Shown: piece by piece, positions 1-11,814 of the stretch
Layout: each line of letters starts with the position of its first letter
Numbering within the stretch: position 1 is the first letter of the stretch
Source of the DNA: Blastomyces gilchristii SLH14081
Lineage: Eukaryota > Ascomycota > Eurotiomycetes > Onygenales > Ajellomycetaceae
Assembly (NCBI RefSeq): GCF_000003855.2
Contig: NW_003101675.1
Location: forward strand, 2,177,420-2,241,419
DNA: 64,000 bases
Direction: 5' to 3'
Translations under genes and position numbers: made by a program
The notes under the pieces: model-generated
What the model saw: the letters and a program-made list of their open reading frames with translations, nothing else
What the model was told of the DNA's origin: nothing
The model's database searches: none

Positions 1-142
1 GAATCATAAACAGCTGAGATGCATGCGCGGTTGGCGACGGAGCCGGTGGAATCAATGTTGCGTTAGAACGCTTAAGTGCTCTTCCCTGCATTAGTTCAAA
101 GGCTGCATTGAGGCGGCTTGTCTTCCGATTTGGATGTGCCCG
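1..142. other. GC-normal edge segment, unidentified
   Basis: Base composition is ordinary here, with many CG, GG and CC dinucleotides, then changes abruptly at about 143 to the hypermutated hAT repeat. No open frame of useful length and no recognisable motif is visible. It could be the edge of unique host DNA left of the repeat block, or an unmutated fragment of another element. Too short to assign. Confidence 0.4.
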
Positions 143-3100
143 ACTGAGAGAGAGCAGTGAGAATCCTTCTCTGAGAAGACAGCAGAGAGAGATTTTAAGA
201 TGATTATCATCTCAGATAAGAAGAAGAAGAAGAAGAAGAAGAATAAGAAGTAAATTATAAAGAATAATAAAAAGAATAAGAAAGAGTAGAAAGATGATGA
301 GTAGAAAAAGTTTTTTTCTTTTTATATTAGTTAGTTATAAGTTCATAATTATTAATAATTGAAATTAATTTTAAGTTTTTAAAAATTATTGTACAAGTTG
401 TAATCAAGTCAGGAATAATATATATATATATATATATCTATAATGTATAAGTATCAACATTTTTTCAACATTGATATTCACAATTATTAATATATTTTTA
501 ATGATATTATCTGATAATATAATTTAGTAACACTCTCTTTCACAATATTAATATATTTCAAGAAATATGATAGAGATTAATCAAGATTGTTTATTTACTT
601 TTATACATTGATAATATTCAATCTGAGTTAGTACTAAAATTATAACTAAGCTAAGAAACAAGATTATTTTCTTTTATATTAATTCTTCTTACACACATCA
701 GTGATCAGTTATTGAAAATAAATTATCATCTTTTTTAAATTATTATCATGTCTTCTGAATTCACTTCTTTCACTTCTTTTACTTCTATTGAAGATTCATA
801 AACTCTTTAAGAAATCACTGTGAATTATAAAGTCTATATTGTTTATAATTCAATATAGAATGCTCTCTTTCAATTATGATAAATAATCACTTCATTCTTC
901 ACATCTGATTCCAGGTTATGAAATTTATGAAAAACTCAATATAAACACTGAGATGAACTATGAAATAATTATCAATAGATTGTATTACAGATTACTGAAG
1001 AGTTATCTCTCTACTACAATTACTGTCACTTTATTCAGAAACATTTATCATGAACTGATTATAACTCTGAAGAAATTTCCTGACATCTGAAGTCATCAGA
1101 ATGCAGATAATAAAAGAAAAATAATCAGAAGATTACTACTGAGCTGATAAGTTACTCTATCAGATAATGATTTTTGATAACACTAACTTTCTAATTTGAA
1201 GAAAATCATGTGAAAATGATTATATATCAGTACTCTGATTTCACAACTCTCATCTGATAACTTTCATGAATAATTACTTTATATATGTATATCTCTGAAT
1301 CTTTCTCTTCAATTAATTGAAAACCCCGAATTCTGACCACTTCTTCAAATACTTAATTCAAATCTTCATATTTCACATTGATTCTGTCTTCAGTTCAACC
1401 TTGAGACACACTACAAAGTCAATATACAACATCTAGAATCAGAGTTGAAGAATCATTGAAGAGTGTCTCTCACAGTGAATACATAAACTAGTACAAATAA
1501 TCTTACATTTATAAGAGTTATATGTTATTACATTGATGAGAACTGAACTTATTAAGAGACATTAATTGAATTTGAATCATTGATCAGTAGTTATACTGAG
1601 AATTATATGACAGAGATATTAATGACTGTGATTAAAAATGACTATTAATATATTAGTCTCAGTCTTCTTACAATTACAACTGATAATGCTGTGAATAACT
1701 ACACTATGATGAAGAGCTTGAAGCAAAAATTGGCTTTACATTTCTGAAATAATAAATAAGATTATATTTTCTGCATTGCTCATGTGATTCAACTTATAAT
1801 ATAAACACTGATAAAGAATCTTAACATTGAGATGAAGAATAATGAGATAACTAATTCTTGAGATGAGAATGAGATGAAAGTGATTACTCAAGTAACTTTT
1901 ACATTTACTTTGCAAAAGATAATGTTTTTTAACAACACTTTTTAATATTGCTTTTTGATAACACTTTTTGATAACACTACTGTTAATTTTGAATAGATTG
2001 ACTAATAATTTAAATATCACAGACTTGAAACATTGTTAATGTGATTTATATCTCCTCTAAATAACAATAATAATTTCATGATATTTAATAAACAAACAAA
2101 TCAGTCACACTACTGAATATGATACAGAATGTTAGAACACAGTGAAGTTTAATATATAAGATAACTATTCAGACTCTTCAATTGTGTCAGACAATTGATC
2201 ATTGAGTACAACACTCTGATTGAAAAAAGATTCAGATATTGAAACTTTCTGATATGAAGTGAACTCAGTTGAAATATGTGATTGATTTACTGTTTCAGTT
2301 TTATAAGATAATAAAGACAGTCTCAATCACTTATACATCAATACTGCAGTTAGTCTGATGAGTGTATAATAGTTTATTTACTCATCTTAAGAAGCAGTTG
2401 AATCACTTAAAAAGAAATTCAGTCTGAGATGATGTTATAGTACAGACTATTATTACTGTAAGAAATAAACTGATATATTACTACAGTAAAACTGAACAAT
2501 CTTTTACAGAGTACTATACTGTAGCAGCTCTACTAGATCTCTTTTATCAAGTTAACATCTACACTTCTCAAGATTGAATAGAGGAGAAATGAGACTCATA
2601 TGTTAAATTAGCCTGAGACTACTACAATGTCAACTATCAGAGATATGAACAAGCAGATATTTGAGATGTGAAGATAGTGAAATACAATTCTCTAGTAAGT
2701 AATAATCTTTGATAACACTTTATATCACATAGAACTATAATACTCACTTTGAAACAGAACTTACATACATTAATTACAACTGAAAATCAGATAAAACTAC
2801 ATGCTTATAAAACTGAATTTGACTACTATCTTCAAGATAATCTAATGAATTTACATGTCAAATCAATTCTAGAGTTATGAAAAATTGTTGAGAGTATATA
2901 TTCAACTGTTGCACTGATGACATGTAATATTCTGACAATTTCATTGACAGAGATGAGAATGAAGTGAAAGTTCAACTCAAGTTGAGATATTTATCACTAT
3001 TATCAGAGACAATTACAAGGAGAAACAATCAAGAAACTCATGATTGTAAAACATGAAATTATCAGACAGTTTAATACCTCTGATCACAGTATATCAGAGA

Positions 3101-3482
3101 AGTGTAGTTTTCATAAGAAAGTGAAGAATAAACTTACACAAGAATGTATTTAGTTGTTTCATAAGTATTATCAATAATTGTTATCAAATTGTGATTATAT
3201 AAGCAATCACTGAATAAACTGAATGAGACTGATTTTAATCTTCAGTCTCAGTCTCATTCTGATTTTGAAAGAATGATCATCTTTCACAGTTTATTCTGAG
3301 AAATTACTCTTATTTCACTGTTCTTGAATTAAATCTGGTTATTTTTCACATTATTTCTCTCAGAAATGATCCATTTTCAGATTTTTTTGAGGCTTGATTC
3401 TGGTGAGACTCACGCCAAGAAATGTATGAGACCAGACCAAATGAGATTAAATGTGAAATTCATGATCCTGCCGGCTAGTCTA
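143..3482 (+). mobile_element. hAT DNA transposon, copy A, 5' end missing, hypermutated
   Basis: This segment aligns along its length with 5821-9562, differing mainly by C/T and G/A changes. Its right end (about 3405-3482) finishes in the terminal motif TAGTCTA and shares about 75 bp with the ends of the two small elements at 4403-4909 and 27072-27577, which have 8-bp target duplications, as expected for hAT. The + strand encodes a broken hAT transposase. The left terminal repeat is not visible: similarity to copy B begins at about 143, directly next to GC-normal DNA. An 8-bp TSD cannot be tested for that reason; the right flank is GCTGTAAT. Confidence 0.8.
2850..3170 (+). pseudogene. hAT transposase C-terminal dimerisation region (broken)
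   Basis: Read in one + frame, with stop codons taken as mutated Trp/Gln/Arg, the segment gives the hAT C-terminal pattern: a leader like SILEL-KIVESIY, then TVALM-CNILTISLTEM, then KFNSS-DIYHYYQRQL. This corresponds to the family signature of an ALA-DILSIP-type helix followed by the E-R-FS-A-D region. Many in-frame TAA/TGA codons make it non-functional. The parallel region in copy B is at about 8935-9200. The family assignment rests on this motif plus the 8-bp target duplications of the related short elements. Confidence 0.7.
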
Positions 3483-4402
3483 GCTGTAATAAGTCATTGT
3501 CTTAACATTATCTAATAAATAATCAGTATATATCTGTATAAATGTGAATAATTAGAAAATATACACTTAAAAAGTGTGATCAGAGTGAACTCTGCTGTTA
3601 CTTAAATAGTATCAAGAACAGAATACTAAAATTAATGATTTTCTTTATCAATTTCACAGACAAGACATGTAAAGATGATCTTGAAAAATATAAGATTTCT
3701 CAACTTCTGATAAAAACAGATCTCACAGAGAGACTCTATTTTCATGATATCAGAGACTGAGTATTATTAAAAAGTATTACTTTCATATAATGTATATACA
3801 CTTACTACAGTGATTCACTCTCTGCATATATAACTGAGAGTTATAGCTTTCTTACACTGCGCAGTTCTCTCTGAAATACTATCATCAGTTTGCAACTTAT
3901 ACAGTCTCTCAGTTCAACACACACTGTATGTATACAGTTCTGTGTGCTGAGACCATGTTAATCATTATAGTCTGACATGATACTCACTTTTCACAGGCCA
4001 TGTTTTCATTTGAGAGAGAAGAGAGAAGACATAACTATTATTTTATTAAGAGAGAAATGAATAATTAGTATTATTAAATATAATTTGATTCATCTGCATT
4101 TAAAATTTGATTAGTCTATACTCTTCAATTTGAGAGTTTCTAAGAGTGTTTTAATAGTTTTCATATCAGCTTGAACTTAGTAATGAGTTGAAGAAGAAGA
4201 GAAAAGAGAGAAGAAAGAAATGAGAATAACTTATCTTTATAATATGAAAACAGAGAATTACTGTAATCATTCTCTCTAGTAATAAAGATCTGTTTTCTGC
4301 ATGTATTTCTGATATAGATTATATAATAAATGCATACAAAGAATATCAATAGTATATGTATTGAATGAAGATAATGTTGCTATACAACACTATAGTCATT
4401 TC
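3483..4402. other. AT-rich stretch, no gene recognised
   Basis: AT-rich DNA between hAT copy A and the small hAT derivative. Every frame is broken by stops and no second copy was found in the window. CC, GG and CG are scarce, so it has probably been hypermutated like its neighbours, or it is an older repeat. It ends with the 8-bp target duplicate GTCATTTC at 4395-4402. Confidence 0.4.
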
Positions 4403-4909
4403 TAGACTGGCCGCCGGGATCATGAATTTCATATTTGATCTCATTTGATCTGGTCTCATACATTTCTTGGCGTGAATCCCGCTGGGACTAGTCATTAAAA
4501 AAACATGCAAAGTGACTATATATCAGATCTTAAAATGAAATCATGACTTGAAAAAAATAAGAAAGTGATCTCATTTAATTTCATTTAGTCTTATTCTTAG
4601 CATAAAGTTACTATTTTTAGATATTTTAAGGTTTTTTTTTAGACTATTTTTAATTTTTTAAAAAGTAACACTTTTTGATAATGCTCAAATGAGATTTAAA
4701 GTCATTTAAAGCAATAAAAATAATTTAAATTGAGAAGTGAAAATCATAGTCTTATTTGAAAAATGTGATAAGAGTAGACAGTAAGTCTCACTGAGACAGT
4801 ATGAGACTACTATCTAATGTTAAAACTGTGTAATGGAATCAGTTGAATTGATAATAAGACTATTAAAAAATCTGATTCTGGTCTCAGACATAGTCACATA
4901 GTCAGTCTA
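4403..4909 (-). mobile_element. Non-autonomous hAT element (MITE-like), 507 bp
   Basis: The element begins TAGACTGG and ends CAGTCTA, with terminal TAGACT/AGTCTA inverted repeats. It is flanked by perfect 8-bp duplicates GTCATTTC at 4395-4402 and 4910-4917. It is an inverted copy of 27072-27577 (506 bp). The end at 4403-4490 is the reverse complement of the last ~75 bp of the full-length hAT copies, so the hAT transposase was probably the mobiliser. No coding capacity. Its outermost bases (about 4403-4420 and 4460-4490) keep CC, GG and CG dinucleotides, while the interior is depleted. Confidence 0.88.
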
Positions 4910-4917
4910 GTCATTTC

Positions 4918-5024
4918 TATATATTTCTGAAAGCTGTTAATAGTTTCTTTATCTCTTTATATTTAATAAGTCAATAATATATTTCAATGCACTCTCTCTT
5001 TTATTATCATCATCATCACTATTA

Positions 5025-5111
<87 letters not shown>

Positions 5112-5820
5112 TATTACTAGCTGTCTTTTCTACCTTCATCTCTTCTTAATACTTATTAAAACTAATTATATCATCTCTTTTCAAATATTCCGTGATTCTG
5201 TGAATTATCAAGACGCGTGAGCACTGTCACAGATTGAAGAGAGAGAAGAAGAAGATGTTCAAGTATAAGAAGACAGATCATAAGACATGTTATAATGCCT
5301 TGAAGAGGCTTTATAAAAGAGTAGAATGATAATAATTTTAAGTAACACTTCTGATAGATTTAGACTGAACTAAGTATAGAAATAATATAAATAACATTAT
5401 CTGTGAGAGATTGAAAAAGAAGACAGTGAAGAGTCTCATACAGTAGTGATAAGATCAGAAGAAGTCTCAAGAATAATTTGAGATTAAGATAAAGAGAGAG
5501 AGAAAGAAGAAGAGTATTACTATAAATAAGTGATAGTAGAAGAAGATTGAGCAGATATTAAAGTAAGAGATAAAGAAGTCAAAACTGATAAGTTTTTTAT
5601 TAAGAGATAATGATTTTTGATAACACTTCTGTTCTCTAATTGATTAGCAGAAGCTGACAGAGAAGAAGGTAATTAAGACCTTGTTCAGATCTTGAATATA
5701 CTTTATAATTCAGAATATTGAGAAGACAGCTCTGCTCTCTGAGCATGTCAATCTGCTTACTGCTGAGATGAAACCTGAGACAGTAGATTAGAAAATGCAG
5801 GATTTTAAGACACAGATTGA
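4918..5820. other. AT-rich segment left of hAT copy B, unassigned
   Basis: Contains a long ATT microsatellite (separate entry) and then purine-rich DNA (about 5235-5560) with GAGAGAAGAAG-type runs. One + reading gives Lys/Glu-rich fragments ending near 5815 that might be the C-terminus of a DDE transposase, but the signal is too weak to name. The boundary with hAT copy B is placed at about 5821 only because similarity to copy A starts there; the true left end of copy B may lie further left. Confidence 0.35.
5010..5112. repeat. (ATT)n microsatellite
   Basis: About 100 bp of nearly uninterrupted ATT units, with a few ATC variants at its left edge. In this window ATT runs also form the tails of the retroposons (on the minus strand as AAT), so it could be an expanded relic tail. 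No target duplication was found to prove that. Confidence 0.85.
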
Positions 5821-8800
5821 CCTGGCTGAGAGAGAGCAGTAAGAACTCTTTTCTGAGAAGATAGTAAAGAGAGATTTTAAGATAATTATCATCTCAGATA
5901 AGAAGAAGAAGAAGAAGAATGAGAATAAGAAATAAATTATAAAGAATAATAAGAAGAATGAGAAAGAGAAGATAGATAATGAGTAGAAAAAGTTTTTTTC
6001 TTTTTATATTAATTAGTTATAAGTTTGTAACTATTAGTTAATAATTGAAATTAATTTTAAGTTTTCAAAAATTATTGTATAAGTTATAATCAATTATCAA
6101 TATCAGGAATAATATATATATATATATTTAACTATCATATAACTATAATGTATAAGTATCAATATTTTTTCAACATTAATATTTATAATATTAATATATT
6201 TTTAATGATATTATCTGATAATATAATTTAATAACACTCTCTTTCATAATATTAATATATTTCAAGAAATATGACAGAGATTAATCAAGATTATTTATTT
6301 ACTTTTATATATTGATAATATTCAATCTGAGTTAGTACTAAAATTATAACTAAGCTAAGAAAGAAGATTATTTTCTCTTATATTAATTCTTCTTACACAC
6401 ATCAGTGATCAGTTATTAAAAATAAATTATTATCTTTCTTAAATTATTATTATATCTTCTGAATTCACTTCTTTCATTTCTTTTACTTCTATTGAAGATT
6501 TATAAACTCTTTAAGAAATCACTGTGAATCACAAAGTCTATATTATTTATAATTTAATACAGAATACTCTTTTTCAATTATAATGAATAATTACTTCATT
6601 CTTCACATCTGATTTCAGATTACAAAATTTATGAAAAACTCAATATAAATACTGAGATGAACTATGAAATAATTATTAATAGATTGTATTGTAGATTACT
6701 GAAGAGTTATCTCTCTGCTATAATCACTGTAACTTCATTTAAAAACATTCATTATAAACTAGTTATAACTCTGAAGAAATTTTCTGACATCTGAAGTCAT
6801 CAGAATGTAGATAATAAAAGAAAAATAATCAGAAAATTACTACTGAGCTGATAAGTTACTCTATCAGATAATGATTTTTAATAATACTAACTTTCTAATT
6901 TGAAGAAAATCATGTGAAAACAATTATATATTAGTACTCTGATTTTATAACTTTTATCTAATAACTTCTGTGAATAATTACTTTATATATGTATATCTCT
7001 GAATCTTTCTCTTTAATCAATTGAAAACTCTGAATTTCAAACACTTCTTTAAATACTTAATTCAAATCTTCATATTTCACATCAATTCTGTCTTCAGTTC
7101 AATCTCAAGATATACTATAAAGTCAATATATAATATCTAGAATCAGAGTTGAAGAATTATCAAAGAGTATCTCTCACAGTGAATGTATAAACTAGTATAA
7201 ACAATCTTATATTTATAAGAGTTATATGTTATTATATTGATAAGAACTGAACTTATTAAGAGACATTAATTGAATTTGAATCATTGATCAGTAATCATAC
7301 TGAGGATTATATAATAGAGATATTAATAACTGTGATTAAAAATAACTATTAAGATATTAGTCTCAGTCTTCTTACAATTACAACTGATAATGCTGTGAAT
7401 AACTATACTATGATAAACAGCTTAAAGCAAAAATTGACTTTGTATTTCTGAAATAATAAACAAGGTTATATTCTCTGCATTGCTCATATGATTCAACTTA
7501 TAATATAAACACTGATAAAGAATCTTAATATCAAGATAAAGAATAATGAGATGACTGATTCTTAAGATGAGAATGAGATGAAAGTGATTATTATTATTAT
7601 TATTATTCTTTTATTATACTCATATGCAAGCGGAGCTTATGATAAGTCCTTGCATGATGTTAAATACAGGTCAAGTGTTGATTATACAGAAGGAAATACA
7701 GGTGTTGAGACCATGTCAAGATAACAAGAACATAGGAAATACAAAGAAGTGACAATTAAATACATGCAATAATAACTTCTCATCTCAGAAACATAGAGTG
7801 ATTTTGTTGAAGTGATTTGTACATCTCTGTATTTATTAAAAACCTGAGGTGCTTGAGTTCCAGATTTAATGTATTCCCTGCGGGTTTCGAACCCACACGC
7901 CTTGGTTTCTCATGCCAAGGTGCTACCAGGTGGCCGCATTAATCATTTGATCACTGAGGTAGATGAAAGTGATTACTCAAGTAACTTTTGCATTCACTTT
8001 GCAAAAGATAATGTTTTTTGACAACACTTTTTAATATTGCTTTTTAATAATGCTTTTTAATAACACTACTGTTAATTTTAAATAGATTGACTAATAATTT
8101 AAATATCACAGATTTAAAATATTACTAATGTAATTTATATCTTCTCTAAACAATAATAATAATTTTATAATATTTAATAAATAAACAAATCAGTCACATC
8201 ACTGAATATGATACAGAATATTAGAATACAGTGAAGTTTAATATATAAGATAATTATTCAGACTCTTCAATTATATTAGATAATTGATTATTAAGTATAA
8301 TACTCTGATTAGAAAAAGATTCAGACATTGAAACTTTCTGATATAAAGTGAACTCAGTTGAAATATGTGATTAATTTACTGTTTCAGTTTTATAAGATAA
8401 TAAAGATAGTCTCAATCACTTATATATCAATGCTGCAGTCAGTCTGATGAGTGTATAACAGTTTATTTACTCATCTTAAGAAACAGTTGAATCACTTAAA
8501 AAGAAATTCAGTCTGAGATAATATTATAACACAGACTATTATTACTGTAAGAAATAAACTGATATATTACTACAGCAAAACTGAACAATCTTTTACAGAG
8601 TACTATACTGTAGCAGCTCTACTAGATCTCTTCTATTGAGTGAATATCTACACTTCTCAAGATTGAATAGAGAAGAAATGAGACTTATATATTAAATTAG
8701 TCTGAGACTACTACAATGTCAACTATCAGAGATTTGAATAAGCAGATATTAGAGATGTGAAGACAGTGAAATACAATTCTCTAATAAGTAATAATCTTTG

Positions 8801-9562
8801 ATAATACTTTATATTACATAGAACTATAATACTAACTTTGAAACAAAACTTATATACAATGATTATAATTAAAAATCAGATAAAACTATATACTTGTAAA
8901 ACTGAATTTAATCACTATCTTTAAGATGATCTAATAAATTTACACATCAAATCAATTCTAGAGTTATAGAAAATTGTTAAGAGTATATATTCAACTGTTA
9001 CACTGATAACACATGATATTCTGACAATTTCATTAACAGAGATGAGAATGAAGTAAAAGTTTAACTCAAGCTGAGATATTTATTACTATTATCAGGGACA
9101 ATTATAAGGAGAAACAATCAAGAAACTCATGATTATAAAACATGGAATTATCAGACAGTTTAATACCTGTATATTAGAGAAGTGTAATTTTCATGAGAAA
9201 GTAAAGAATAAACTTGTATAAGAATGTATTTAGTTGTTTCATAAGCATTATTAATAATCATTATCAAATTCTGATTATATAAGCAATCACTGAATGAACT
9301 GAATAAGACTGAATTTAATCTTCAGTCTCAGTCTTATTCTGATTTTGAAAGAATGATTATCTTTTATAGTTTATTCTGAGAAATTACTCTCATTTCACTG
9401 TTCTTGAATTAAATCTGGTCATTTTTCACATCATTTCTCTCAGAAATGATTCATTTTCAGATTTTTTTGAGGCTTGATTCTGATGAGACTCATGTCAAGA
9501 AATGTATGAGATCAGACTAAATAAGATCAAATGTGAAATTCTTGATCTCAGTGATCAGTCTA
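5821..9562 (+). mobile_element. hAT DNA transposon, copy B, interrupted by a SINE
   Basis: Second copy of the element at 143-3482, in the same orientation and heavily mutated, ending in AGTCTA at 9562. A 370-bp SINE sits inside it at 7591-7960. The + strand carries the broken transposase, with its C-terminal dimerisation region at about 8935-9200. Immediately right of 9562 lies 3' internal sequence of the outer Gypsy element, in register with the intact copy at about 12116. That suggests either insertion into Gypsy or a rearrangement at this end. The matching left Gypsy piece and left TIR were not found. Confidence 0.75.
7591..7960 (-). mobile_element. tRNA-derived SINE, 370 bp
   Basis: Flanked by a perfect 15-bp target duplication (AGATGAAAGTGATTA at 7576-7590 and 7961-7975). 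Copy A of the host transposon has the empty site at about 1873. On the minus strand a tRNA-like head lies near 7960-7875. It has an anticodon-like arm with CCTTGG/CCAAGG stems, a T-arm with loop TTCGAAA, and a B-box-like GGTTCGAAACC (Pol III internal promoter). A body without coding capacity follows, then an AAT-repeat tail at 7591-7605. Unlike its surroundings it keeps many CG, CC and GG dinucleotides. Confidence 0.85.
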
Positions 9563-11557
9563 CACAGATTCATCTTACAGATGAATCACTCTCTGTGAGA
9601 TCACTCTCATTAAAGAGAAGTATTTATAAGTTAATTTTTTACTTATTCTCATAAATTATTGTTCTTTGACACTGTAGAATTGTGAGAAATTTTTTAATCT
9701 TTTATCAACTCTGTAGAATTGTAGAATCAAGATATTCATAGTCTGTAATCACTCTTTATAGTTATATGAAAAGATTCAGATCTGTAATTCATAATCACTT
9801 TTTATTTACTAGAGTGATCTGACTATTTCACAGAATTACTCACAGTGTAAGTAAATCTCTCTAGAGTAGTATAAATACTTCAGATCTGTCTGTGAAATCT
9901 CATCTTCTTTTTTCTTTTTCTCTAACAGCTCTCATTCTCATAAACTGTGAGTATTCTCATTTATTCATGCAGTGTTTTCACTTAGATGATAGAGAGAGAG
10001 TGTTTCTAACAATATCTGTATATTAATTCAAGAACTTCTTAAGAATAAAAATTTTTTCAATTTCAATATCTTTATAAATAATGTTTGACTGCTGCTAAGC
10101 TTCTTATAAGTGTCTTCATAACTTCTCTAATTACTTTTTACTGACTGATAAAGCAGAGATATTATTACTTATAACAGTGTCTTTATTTCTCTCAGCTCTG
10201 TCATTGCACTCAATCTTCAGATTAGTGATCAATCTCATGTCTTCTTCAGATCAGTTTCTGACTTTAAGTAGTATAGTTTCACTCTTTACTGTAAGTCTCT
10301 CTGTAAGTAATTTCTTATAGATTCTAGTTAATAGTTCTTATAAAGCTCTCAGTATTGTCAGTGTCTTCTGTGATTCTACAGATCTATAATCACTCTCTCT
10401 CTATCTGCACAATCTCTGACCAGGCATATGTAAATATGTCTAGGTTTTCTATCAACAGTTCTCACACTGCAGTGCATTTCTGCAATTTTATTATCAATGA
10501 GAGATGAGTCTCTGAGTACCTGTAAAATCTGAGTAATTAAGATACTATAAATACTATAAATTTGTGACAGAAGTTAATCTGAATAGATAAGTCTTCTCTC
10601 TGTATCTTAATTATTTTCAGGCTGAATACTTCAGCATAACTGAGAGAGTAGATACAGCTTTATAAGAGATATCTGATTACATATATAGACAGTCAGCTCT
10701 CAAGATTCTGCTATAACTGTATATACTCTGATGTCTGACTCTTCTGAAGTCTATGCATTTCTGATAGTTTTTATATCAAATGTAATAATTATCTGTACTG
10801 TAGATATAATACTCTCTGCTTCTTTAAAGAGAAAAATTAATAGTCATAAGAGAGTTAAGTGTTATGAGTATTAAGAATGTAAGTGTGAGTTTTCTTTATT
10901 TTTTCTTTATTAATCTCTAAATTGTGTTCACAGCTCTGTTTTTATTTTCTTGTTTTTTAACTTTAATAAGAGTATGATTTCTTCTTTTCTTTATATACAC
11001 TGCAGACTGTTCATCTCAGTAGAAACTCATTATCTTATAGACTAGAGTTTATAAATAACAGTGTTAATATCTTTATCACAATTAGATTCTTAGTGAAGAC
11101 TGTGTCATTCTGACTTATCAGAATTCATAATATGAAAGTCATGTCTCAGCTTTCACAGATGTTTTATCTGCTTAGATAATTCTCAAGTGAACTTATTCAT
11201 CTTGTTAAAATACTCTTATCACTGAATCTTGAATCAGAGCTTATGATCTCACTTCTCTGAGTTAATAATCTCTTTAATCTGATATTCTCTTTCACTCTCT
11301 AGTGCTTTATAAACAGAGTGATGAGTCACAGAATTCTCTTCTGAGAATTTCTTATATTTATGAAGTAAAGAGATATGAAAAACATTATATATTTACAACT
11401 TAAATAACAGTTTCAATCTGTAGAACTGTGAGCTAACTTTCTTCATAATCTTACAAGACTCTGTCTGCAAGAGATTCAGCTTCTTACTAGATCTTTATAT
11501 AGTGATGTTTTCTAGACTCAGTCAGACTCTATCATCTTTCTTGAAACTCTTTATAAT
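9563..11557 (-). mobile_element. Outer Ty3/Gypsy element, 3' part (integrase C-terminus and 3' internal region)
   Basis: Closely matches about 12116-14115 of the inner copy. The minus strand encodes the end of integrase, including a Lys/Leu-rich stretch ending in a pattern like YRLKLLFKL and NVFHISLL, typical of the Gypsy integrase C-terminal region. It was separated from the rest of its element (19893-26690) when the inner Gypsy inserted: its right edge ATAAT (11553-11557) is repeated at 19893-19897. It stops at 9563 against the hAT end, so its 3' LTR and roughly 300 bp of internal sequence are missing. Confidence 0.8.
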
Positions 11558-11814
11558 TGTAAGAATAAGTACTCGCAGGCGATTATTCAGGTGTTTGCAG
11601 CTTGGCGTGATATGTACTGTTAACTACTAGAAGTATTCATAGTAGAAAGATAAATGTAGAGATCAAATGTATAATAGCATTCAAGCTGAGTTATGAATAG
11701 TATTCGTGAACTTCAGTCTATATAGTTGTGTGTAGTCAAGAGCTGCTAACTCTATTGATTATGTGAGAGATAGAAATAGAGATAAAGAATCTGCAAGAAG
11801 TGAGATTTCTTACA
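11558..11814 (-). repeat. 3' LTR of inner Gypsy element
   Basis: 257 bp, with TG...CA ends forming the short inverted repeat TGTAAGAA/TTCTTACA. Compared with its partner at 19636-19892, this LTR keeps more GG and CG (for example around 11572-11612), so mutation has been uneven between the two LTRs. Confidence 0.88.

Noticed and set aside
4987..5220. Tyrosine-rich open reading frame
   Set aside because: It is only a translation of the ATT microsatellite.
7875..7960. Functional tRNA gene on the minus strand
   Set aside because: It lies at the 5' end of a SINE bounded by a 15-bp target duplication, so it is a tRNA-derived head, not a host tRNA.
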